Part shown: positions 1 through 4,846 of the stretch, piece by piece | Numbering within the stretch: position 1 is the stretch's first letter | Layout: each line of letters begins with the position of its first letter | Origin: Clostridiales bacterium UBA4959 | GTDB lineage: Bacteria > Bacillota > Clostridia > Oscillospirales > CAG-272 | DNA: 5,922 nucleotides | Assembly: GCA_002397345.1 (NCBI GenBank) | Contig: DHAH01000053.1 | Coordinates: 2,633-8,554, forward strand | Direction of reading: 5' to 3' | Position numbers and translations under genes: made by a program | Notes under the pieces: generated by a model | Told to the model about the DNA's origin: nothing | The model's database searches: none | What the model saw: only the letters and a program-made list of their open reading frames with translations

Positions 1-1
1 T

Positions 2-541
2 GATAAACCAAACGCGGCGGAGGAGAAACCGAAAACCATCGACGCGTCCGACACCGTTATGTTTGACATAGTCAAACCCAATTCCCGGCCGTCCACGCTC
101 TCCGGAGCCGCAAGCAAACAAACGGCAAGGTCATTTATAAGTTCCGACAACGACGAAATCATGCAGACCGGCGGGCATCAGGGCGCGCAGAGTACATACC
201 GCAGCGCGAGTGTGAAAGACGCGATCCGAGAGCTGAATTTAAAGTTTGCGGGTAATGGCGCCGAGGAGGATGACGAGGACAAGGACATTAAGCTTGCCGG
301 TCAGCCCGGAACAAACGCCCGCGCGCAGCAAAACACACCTGTCGCAGCAGATGATACCTCCGAGGACGACGAGTTGCTGTCGATGATACGCAGCGTCAGC
401 GGCGCGTCAAATAATTCCGGGGAGAAAGACAATCAGGGCGCGAATAATAAGAATAATAAAAATAATAAAAAGAACAAGACAAAACCGCTGTCGATAACCG
501 AAGAATTCGACCTTATATCGGACGACGACGAAAAAATATAA
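2..541 (+). CDS. C-terminal part of an acidic low-complexity protein, possibly DivIVA (5' end outside window)
   Basis: The reading frame is open to the left window edge, so the ATG at 59 is probably internal and the gene is partial. About 179 residues are visible, ending at TAA 539-541. There is no recognisable folded domain. The tail contains acidic runs (EEDDEDKD, EDDELL, DDDEKI), a short Asn/Lys repeat, and two short helix-prone stretches (VKDAIRELNLKF and DELLSMIRSV) that could be partner-binding segments. There is no signal peptide or membrane segment in the visible part. The DivIVA suggestion is positional: in many Firmicutes divIVA lies directly upstream of ileS and lspA, and DivIVA proteins often carry a variable C-terminal extension after the N-terminal coiled coil. 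DivIVA is a cytoplasmic scaffold that binds negatively curved membrane at poles and septa. The diagnostic N-terminal domain is not in the window, so a different protein is possible. The coding status is firm; the function is a guess from context. Confidence 0.6.
   Translation, partial: DKPNAAEEKPKTIDASDTVMFDIVKPNSRPSTLSGAASKQTARSFISSDNDEIMQTGGHQGAQSTYRSASVKDAIRELNLKFAGNGAEEDDEDKDIKLAGQPGTNARAQQNTPVAADDTSEDDELLSMIRSVSGASNNSGEKDNQGANNKNNKNNKKNKTKPLSITEEFDLISDDDEKI
443..478 (+). repeat. Imperfect AAT-AAT-AAR codon repeat encoding an Asn/Lys tract
   Basis: Twelve in-frame codons made only of AAT, AAC, AAA and AAG encode NNKNNKNNKKNK in the tail of the first gene. The 9-base unit AATAATAAR occurs three times, then degrades. 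It is strikingly A-rich against the GC-rich surroundings. In-frame slippage would change the tail length without a frameshift. Confidence 0.75.
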
Positions 542-547
542 TTCGGG

Positions 548-578
548 GCGCGGGCTGAAATGAAATTTTCCCCCGCGC
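548..578 (+). other. Hairpin in the gap before ileS; possible weak terminator or processing site
   Basis: GCGCGGG (548-554) pairs perfectly with CCCGCGC (572-578). Inside it, GAAA (557-560) pairs with TTTC (567-570) around a 6-base loop. It begins 7 bases after the upstream stop codon. No T-run follows, so it is not a convincing intrinsic terminator. It may be an mRNA structure between two co-transcribed genes. The 79-base gap is too short for a T-box leader. Confidence 0.4.
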
Positions 579-604
579 GTATCCCGTTCTAATATATCCA
601 CATC

Positions 605-609
605 AGGAG
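605..609 (+). promoter_or_regulatory. Shine-Dalgarno of ileS
   Basis: AGGAG lies 11 bases before the ATG at 621 in an A-rich spacer. It supports this start, which also places the first conserved residues of the family at the usual N-terminal distance. Confidence 0.7.
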
Positions 610-620
610 TACACATAAAA

Positions 621-3422
621 ATGCCGCAGGACTATACAAAAACGCTGAACCTTCCCGCCACCGAGTTCCCCATGCGCGCAAATCTGCCCACGCGCGAGCC
701 GGAGATGCTTGCCCGCTGGTACGAGCAGGATTTGTACGGGATGATAATGCAGCGCAATAAAGACAAACCGAAATTTGTGCTGCACGACGGGCCGCCCTAT
801 GCAAACGGCGACATCCACATAGGTACGGCGCTCAATAAGACAATTAAAGATTTCATCGTGCGTTATAAGAACATCACGGGTTATTATTCGCCCTATGTGC
901 CGGGCTGGGACTGCCACGGACTGCCGATAGAGAGCGCCATAATCAAGCAGACAAAGCTCGACCGCGATAAATTGTCGATTCCCGAGTTCCGCGACAAGTG
1001 CCGCGACTTCGCGCTGTCCTATGTCGACCGCCAGCGCGATGAATTCAAGCGCATAGGCGTGCTCGGCGATTGGGAAAACCCCTATCTGACGGTCGCGCCC
1101 GAGTTCGAGGCGGCGCAGATCCGCATCTTCGGCGAAATGGCGAAGCGCGGGGTCATTTATCGCGGCTTCAAAAGCGTTTACTGGTGCCCCGACGACGAAA
1201 CGGCGTTGGCTGAGGGCGAAATCGAGTACGCGGACGATAAATGCGAGTCGATATATGTAAAATTCGCCGTTGCCGACGATAAAGGCAGGCTGTCGAAATA
1301 CACGGACATGTCGAAAATCGACTTGTCTAAAACCTATTTTGTCATTTGGACTACAACGACATGGACGCTGCCGGGCAACCTTGCCATCAGCGTCAACGCC
1401 GATTACGAATACGCGCTGATGAAGGTACCCTCGGGCGAGGTTTATATCGTCGCGAAGGAGCTGGCGGAGCGCGTCGCAAAAGCGGCTAAAATCGAGAATT
1501 ACGAGATAATCGCAACGCTGCCCGGCTCCGAGCTGGAGCTGATGGAAGCGCGTCATCCCTTCCTCGACCGCAATTCCACTGTGCTTTGCGGTTCGCATGT
1601 GACGCTCGAGGCGGGTACCGGCTGCGTCCACACCGCGCCCGGTCACGGCAGCGAGGACTTTGACATCTGCAAATATTACGACGATAATATAATGGAAAAG
1701 GCCGGTCACGCGAAGCTCGGCGTTGTCGTGCCCGTCGATGCGAAGGGGAAAATGACCGCCGACGCGGGCAAATATCAGGGGCAGCATTACAGCAAGGCGA
1801 ACGGCGCCATCTTTGCCGACCTGAAAGCAAGCGGCGCGCTGCTTGCGTCGGAGACGCTCACCCACCAATATCCGCACTGCTGGCGCTGCAAGAACCCGAT
1901 CATCTACCGCGCGACCGAGCAGTGGTTCGCCGATGTGTCGGTGCTTAAAGAAGCGGCGGTTAAGGCGTGCGATGGCATCAAATGGGTGCCGAAATGGGGA
2001 CGCGAGCGCATGGCGGCGATGATAACCGAGCGCAACGACTGGTGCGTGTCGCGCCAGCGCAATTGGGGCGTACCCATACCGATCTTCTATTGCGAGGACT
2101 GCGGAGAGCATCTGATAAACGACGCCACAATCGACGCGGTGGCAAACCTGTTTGCCGCCGAAGGCTCGAACGCGTGGTATAACCACCCGGCGGACGAGAT
2201 ACTGCCCTCCGGAACGAAATGCCCGAAGTGCGGCGGAACGCATTTCCGCAAAGAGAGCGACATCATGGACGTGTGGTTCGACTCCGGTTCGACGCACGCC
2301 GCGGTGCTTGACAAGCGCCCGGAGCTTATTTTCCCCGCCGACATTTACCTCGAGGGCGGCGACCAGTTCCGCGGTTGGTTCCAGTCGTCGCTGCTCACCT
2401 CGATAGCCGCAAAAGGCGTGGCGCCGTACAAAACGATCATCACGCACGGCTGGACTGTCGACGGCGATGGCAAGGCGATGCACAAATCGCTGGGCAACAC
2501 CGTTTCGCCGATGGATGTCATCGAAAAGTATGGCAGCGATATCCTGCGCCTATGGGTGTCAAGCGTTGATTTCACCGTCGATGCTCGCATATCGCCCGAT
2601 ATACTCAAACAGCTTTCCGAGGTGTACCGCAAGATACGCAACACCGTGCGCATCTTGCTCGCCAATTTGGGCGACTTTAATCCCGATAGCGACATGCTGC
2701 CGCTGGATAAACTGCAGGGTATCGACCGCTGGGCGCTGCACAGGCTGAATAAGCTTGTCGGGCGCGTCAGGGAAGCGTATGACAATTACGAGTTCCACTT
2801 CATTTTCCACGATATAAACAATTTCTGCACCATCGATCTGTCAAAGCTGTATATCGATATTATAAAAGACCGCGTTTATGTTGAGCGTTCCGACAGTTTT
2901 GCGCGGCGCTCTGCCCAAACGGCGATGTATTATATCCTCGACGCTATGGTGAGGATGACGGCGCCGATACTTGCGTTCACCGCCGAGGAAATCTGGGCGA
3001 TGATGCCCCACCGCCGGTCCGACGACAGCCGCAGCCCGATGCTGAACGATATGCCCGCTATGACGGAGGAGCTGGAATACTCCGGCGCAGACGAATGGGA
3101 CGCGCTGCTCGAGCACCGCGACGACGTGCTGCTTAAACTCGAGGAAGCGCGCGCCGCGAAACTCATTGGCAAGTCGCTCGACGCCAAGGTTTCTATTATA
3201 ACCTCTGACAAAGATAAATATAAGCTGCTGTCCGACAATTTCGACAAGCTCGCGACGATTTATATTGTTTCACAGGTCGAACTGGAATTTGGCGATAAAA
3301 ACGAGATCACGGTCACGCCCGCAGACGGCGTTAAGTGCGACCGCTGCTGGAATTACTCAAACGACGTTTCCACGGTCGGAGAAGGTCACTTGTGCGCGCG
3401 CTGCGCTAAAATAATCGGATGA
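621..3422 (+). CDS. ileS: Isoleucyl-tRNA synthetase (IleRS, class I)
   Basis: Charges tRNA-Ile with isoleucine in the cytoplasm and hydrolyses mischarged Val-tRNA-Ile. At 933 residues it is full length for bacterial IleRS. In order, the sequence shows: the Rossmann catalytic core with GPPYANGD and a HIGH-type motif HIGT (residues 66-69); the WDCHGLPIE motif (96-104); the CP1 editing insertion with TTTTWTLPGN (244-253) and GTGCVHTAPGHGSEDF (332-347); the core again with WCVSRQRNWGVPIP (474-487); a Cys4 zinc ribbon (C491, C494, C534, C537); DVWFDSGS (550-557); the KMSKS-type loop as AMHKS (619-623) followed by LGN; the helical anticodon-binding domain; and a C-terminal zinc finger (C906, C909, C925, C928). 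The ATG at 621 is supported by AGGAG at 605-609. lspA overlaps its stop by 4 bases, so the two are almost certainly co-transcribed. No T-box leader is visible directly upstream, although this regulator is common for ileS in Firmicutes. Confidence 0.98.
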   Translation: MPQDYTKTLNLPATEFPMRANLPTREPEMLARWYEQDLYGMIMQRNKDKPKFVLHDGPPYANGDIHIGTALNKTIKDFIVRYKNITGYYSPYVPGWDCHGLPIESAIIKQTKLDRDKLSIPEFRDKCRDFALSYVDRQRDEFKRIGVLGDWENPYLTVAPEFEAAQIRIFGEMAKRGVIYRGFKSVYWCPDDETALAEGEIEYADDKCESIYVKFAVADDKGRLSKYTDMSKIDLSKTYFVIWTTTTWTLPGNLAISVNADYEYALMKVPSGEVYIVAKELAERVAKAAKIENYEIIATLPGSELELMEARHPFLDRNSTVLCGSHVTLEAGTGCVHTAPGHGSEDFDICKYYDDNIMEKAGHAKLGVVVPVDAKGKMTADAGKYQGQHYSKANGAIFADLKASGALLASETLTHQYPHCWRCKNPIIYRATEQWFADVSVLKEAAVKACDGIKWVPKWGRERMAAMITERNDWCVSRQRNWGVPIPIFYCEDCGEHLINDATIDAVANLFAAEGSNAWYNHPADEILPSGTKCPKCGGTHFRKESDIMDVWFDSGSTHAAVLDKRPELIFPADIYLEGGDQFRGWFQSSLLTSIAAKGVAPYKTIITHGWTVDGDGKAMHKSLGNTVSPMDVIEKYGSDILRLWVSSVDFTVDARISPDILKQLSEVYRKIRNTVRILLANLGDFNPDSDMLPLDKLQGIDRWALHRLNKLVGRVREAYDNYEFHFIFHDINNFCTIDLSKLYIDIIKDRVYVERSDSFARRSAQTAMYYILDAMVRMTAPILAFTAEEIWAMMPHRRSDDSRSPMLNDMPAMTEELEYSGADEWDALLEHRDDVLLKLEEARAAKLIGKSLDAKVSIITSDKDKYKLLSDNFDKLATIYIVSQVELEFGDKNEITVTPADGVKCDRCWNYSNDVSTVGEGHLCARCAKIIG

Positions 3423-3946
3423 CAGCGGTTAAAAAAATGTCACGCGCGGCAAAATTTACGCTGTGGATGATGTCAATCGCCGCCGTGGTGCTGCTCGACC
3501 AATATACAAAACAGCTTGTGGTTAAAATGCTCAAGCCCATTGGTTCGTACCCGCTGTGGAAGGACGTGTTCCACCTCACCTACGCGGAAAATACCGGCGC
3601 GGCGTTCGGGATACTCAAGGACGCACGCTGGGTGTTCATGGTTCTGTCGTCGATTGCCATAATCGGTATCATTATTTATATGATCGTCGAAAGCGGCAGG
3701 ATTTCCGCATTCGCGGGTACGGCGCTTGCGTTTATCGCCGGCGGCGGGATAGGCAATATGATCGACCGTATAAAAGTCGGTTATGTGGTTGATTTCTTCG
3801 ATTTCACACTGATAAATTTCGCGATTTTCAACGTCGCCGACAGCTTTGTAACCATCGGCGCGGCGATGATGATACTGTATCTGCTCGTCACCGAGATCAA
3901 GCAGGCGAAAAAGAACGGTGAAACGGAGATACATGCGGGGGAATAA
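3419..3946 (+). CDS. lspA: Lipoprotein signal peptidase (signal peptidase II)
   Basis: Membrane aspartyl protease that removes the signal peptide from prolipoproteins after Lgt has lipidated the lipobox cysteine. At 175 residues it is slightly longer than many family members. All family motifs are visible: DQYTK (27-31), NTGAAFG (58-64), GGGIGNMIDR (108-117), VVDFFDF (123-129) and FNVAD (137-141). By alignment to E. coli LspA (Asp123/Asp141) the catalytic dyad should be D125 and D141. Four hydrophobic segments, at roughly 12-27, 72-91, 97-112 and 136-158, match the four-helix topology. A charged cytoplasmic tail ends the protein. The ATG overlaps the ileS stop as ATGA and has no good Shine-Dalgarno, so translation is probably coupled to ileS. 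An alternative ATG at 3437 would drop six residues. The pairing with ileS is a classic arrangement. The usual downstream partner in Firmicutes, a RluD-type pseudouridine synthase, is absent here. Confidence 0.96.
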   Translation: MTAVKKMSRAAKFTLWMMSIAAVVLLDQYTKQLVVKMLKPIGSYPLWKDVFHLTYAENTGAAFGILKDARWVFMVLSSIAIIGIIIYMIVESGRISAFAGTALAFIAGGGIGNMIDRIKVGYVVDFFDFTLINFAIFNVADSFVTIGAAMMILYLLVTEIKQAKKNGETEIHAGE

Positions 3947-3974
3947 ATCATCCCTGCGCGCGGATAATCAAAAA

Positions 3975-3993
3975 ATTTTATTAGTTATAAAAT
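3975..3993. other. AT-rich palindrome after lspA
   Basis: ATTTTAT (3975-3981) and ATAAAAT (3987-3993) form a perfect 7-base inverted repeat with a 5-base loop. It lies 4 bases before the GC-rich hairpin at 3998-4016. It could be part of the end of the ileS-lspA transcript or of a compound palindromic repeat. Confidence 0.4.
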
Positions 3994-3997
3994 GCAA

Positions 3998-4020
3998 GGG
4001 ACGGCTATGCCGTCCCGTTT
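3998..4020 (+). terminator. Probable terminator of the ileS-lspA operon
   Basis: GGGACGGC (3998-4005) pairs perfectly with GCCGTCCC (4009-4016) around a TAT loop, followed by GTTTGTTAT. The 8-base GC stem sits about 50 bases after the lspA stop, in the right place to end the operon. The T-run is short and interrupted, so termination may be inefficient. It could instead be a dispersed intergenic palindrome; both readings are compatible. Confidence 0.55.
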
Positions 4021-4022
4021 GT

Positions 4023-4069
4023 TATATAACGTAATGGGCGGAGATGAATCCGCCCGTACATTGTTTTTA
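4023..4069 (+). repeat. Palindromic intergenic repeat, left copy
   Basis: The core is an inverted repeat, GGGCGGA (4036-4042) and TCCGCCC (4049-4055), with a 6-base loop. It is preceded by TATATAAC and followed by TACAT and a T-run (4064-4068). A second copy with the same flanks in the same orientation lies at 4715-4765. By hand alignment about 40 of some 48 positions agree, with two small gaps. REP-like or MITE-like palindromes of this kind are often dispersed between genes; the family is not identified here. It is not a canonical terminator, because 8 bases separate the stem from the T-run. Confidence 0.65.
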
Positions 4070-4080
4070 TAATAATTGTG

Positions 4081-4109
4081 TTGCGAATGAGTATACAATG
4101 TGGTATACT
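4081..4109 (+). promoter_or_regulatory. Sigma-A-type extended -10 promoter of the toxin-antitoxin operon
   Basis: A -35-like TTGCGA (4081-4086) is followed by a 17-base spacer and TATACT (4104-4109). The -10 is preceded by TGG (4101-4103), giving the extended -10 form TGnTATACT. An overlapping perfect TATAAT at 4109-4114 has no good -35 at the right distance. The likely transcript start, near 4116, leaves a very short leader before the Shine-Dalgarno, consistent with a dedicated promoter. Confidence 0.7.
4090..4109. promoter_or_regulatory. Candidate operator: inverted repeat overlapping the -10 box
   Basis: AGTATAC (4090-4096) and GTATACT (4103-4109) are perfect reverse complements separated by 6 bases. 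The right arm coincides with the -10 box. RelB/DinJ antitoxins are ribbon-helix-helix dimers that bind palindromes in their own promoters, so this is a natural site for autorepression by the antitoxin or the toxin-antitoxin complex. Binding itself is inferred. Confidence 0.6.
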
Positions 4110-4115
4110 ATAATT

Positions 4116-4123
4116 GAGGTGAT
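4116..4123 (+). promoter_or_regulatory. Strong Shine-Dalgarno of the antitoxin gene
   Basis: GAGGTGAT is a long match to the 16S rRNA anti-Shine-Dalgarno and sits 5 bases before the ATG at 4129. The toxin gene has no comparable site, so antitoxin translation should be favoured. Confidence 0.8.
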
Positions 4124-4128
4124 ATTAT

Positions 4129-4422
4129 ATGGCTAAAACATCTATATTAAATATCAGGATAGACCCCGAAACCAAGGCCGGAGCAGAACTGCTTTTTTCG
4201 CGGTTCGGTATTACTGTTACGGACGCGGTAAATATGTTCCTGCACCAATCCCTGCTGGTGGGCGGTCTGCCTTTTGAACTGAAACAACCGCGTTATAACG
4301 CGGATACCGAAGCCGCCATGCAAGAAGCACGCGATATTATAACCGGCAAGGTCCAAGCAAAAGTTTATCACAGCGTGGCGGAAATGAACGCTGACGACGA
4401 CGCCGACCCGGACGAAGAATAA
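4129..4422 (+). CDS. RelB/DinJ-family type II antitoxin
   Basis: A 97-residue protein that should neutralise the toxin encoded next to it and repress their shared promoter. Residues 4-15 (SILNIRIDPETK) form the DNA-contacting beta strand of a ribbon-helix-helix fold. The following helices include the family signature GITVTDAVNMFLHQ (27-40) and GGLPFEL (45-51), close to the RelB/DinJ consensus. Residues 52-97 form a charged, probably disordered tail ending in DDDADPDEE, the region that in this family wraps the toxin and is cut by proteases. The start is fixed by GAGGTGAT and by the family N-terminus. The gene is the first of a two-gene operon with its own promoter and candidate operator. The toxin start lies 3 bases after its stop. 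By eye the pair is more AT-rich than ileS, compatible with horizontal transfer. Which RelB/DinJ subfamily it belongs to is not certain. Confidence 0.92.
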   Translation: MAKTSILNIRIDPETKAGAELLFSRFGITVTDAVNMFLHQSLLVGGLPFELKQPRYNADTEAAMQEARDIITGKVQAKVYHSVAEMNADDDADPDEE

Positions 4423-4425
4423 TCT

Positions 4426-4701
4426 ATGCTTGTACTTCAAATGACCGCTCAATACCGGAAAGACCGCAAACGCGCAATTAAACGCGGATTTCCGATAAAT
4501 TTGCTTGACAGCGTCATAGAAATGCTTATAGAGCAAAAACCGCTTGATCCTAAATACCGCGACCACGATTTAATTGGCAATTATACGGGATTCCGCGAAT
4601 GCCGCATTTTACTTGATTGGCTGTTGATTTATGCCATAGATAACGAAAACCTTATCCTTGTGGCTTCACGCACAGGGACACACGCTGATTTATTTAATTA
4701 A
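4426..4701 (+). CDS. YafQ-family (RelE superfamily) type II toxin, with an altered active site
   Basis: A 91-residue protein of the fold that cleaves mRNA on the ribosome. Aligned by eye with E. coli YafQ it keeps His47 (His50 in YafQ, in RDHDLIGNY), Asp64 (Asp67), Trp65, His86 (His87, in RTGTHADLF) and Phe90 (Phe91), plus the LLIY strand. At the position of catalytic His63 it has Arg60 (codon CGC, 4603-4605) within RECRILLDW; the usual family pattern is close to RECHIEPDW. Leu63 also replaces the usual proline. Both changes are one transition away from the consensus. The frame is intact and full length, so this is not a frameshifted pseudogene, but catalysis may be weakened or lost. The start lies 3 bases after the antitoxin stop without its own Shine-Dalgarno, so translation is likely coupled. 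An internal ATG at 4441 is less likely, because the family starts with a beta strand like MLVLQMTAQY. Family assignment is firm; activity is uncertain. Confidence 0.9.
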   Translation: MLVLQMTAQYRKDRKRAIKRGFPINLLDSVIEMLIEQKPLDPKYRDHDLIGNYTGFRECRILLDWLLIYAIDNENLILVASRTGTHADLFN

Positions 4702-4714
4702 TATTTAAAATCGA

Positions 4715-4765
4715 TATATAACATAAACGGGCGGGGATAAATCCCCGCCCCTACATCATTTTTTA
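4715..4765 (+). repeat. Palindromic intergenic repeat, right copy; possible terminator of the toxin-antitoxin operon
   Basis: GGGCGGGGA (4729-4737) pairs with TCCCCGCCC (4742-4750) around a TAAA loop. It is preceded by TATATAAC and followed by CTACATCA and a six-T run (4759-4764). It is a homologue, in the same orientation, of the copy at 4023-4069, with the stem lengthened by 2 base pairs. It lies 27 bases after the toxin stop. The strong stem and following T-run could end the toxin-antitoxin transcript, although the 8-base gap before the T-run is not typical. Confidence 0.6.
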
Positions 4766-4803
4766 CACAATGTTTTAAATTATTATCCCATTATTTGCGG
4801 GGT

Positions 4804-4826
4804 GTGGGGGGAGCTTCTCCCCCCAC
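4804..4826 (-). terminator. Strong G/C hairpin downstream of the GH125 gene; possible terminator
   Basis: GTGGGGGGAG (4804-4813) and CTCCCCCCAC (4817-4826) form a perfect 10-base stem with a 3-base loop. On the minus strand it starts 20 bases after the mannosidase stop, which fits a transcript end. No T-run follows on either strand, so intrinsic termination is uncertain. It may act as a 3'-end stabilising structure or belong to another palindromic repeat family. Confidence 0.45.
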
Positions 4827-4846
4827 GCGTACCCCCGTATCCCCGC

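Noticed and set aside
566..595. Possible promoter for ileS (TAATAT at 590-595 with a TTTTCC-like -35)
   Set aside because: The -35 match is poor, and a start about 7 bases later would fall on the Shine-Dalgarno. Transcription from upstream is more likely.
603..2483. Long 626-codon open frame on the minus strand opposite ileS
   Set aside because: The plus strand encodes an unmistakable full IleRS with every family motif. The antisense translation shows no recognisable domain and is an expected by-product of GC-rich codon use.
3947..4128. CRISPR array or riboswitch in the lspA-antitoxin gap
   Set aside because: The repeats are different palindromes rather than regularly spaced identical units, and no known riboswitch core is recognisable.
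4075..4771. Inverted 7-mers ATTGTGT (4075-4081) and ACACAAT (4765-4771) as terminal inverted repeats of the toxin-antitoxin cassette
   Set aside because: They are short and AT-rich with no clean extension, no target duplication and no transposase, so chance is a sufficient explanation.
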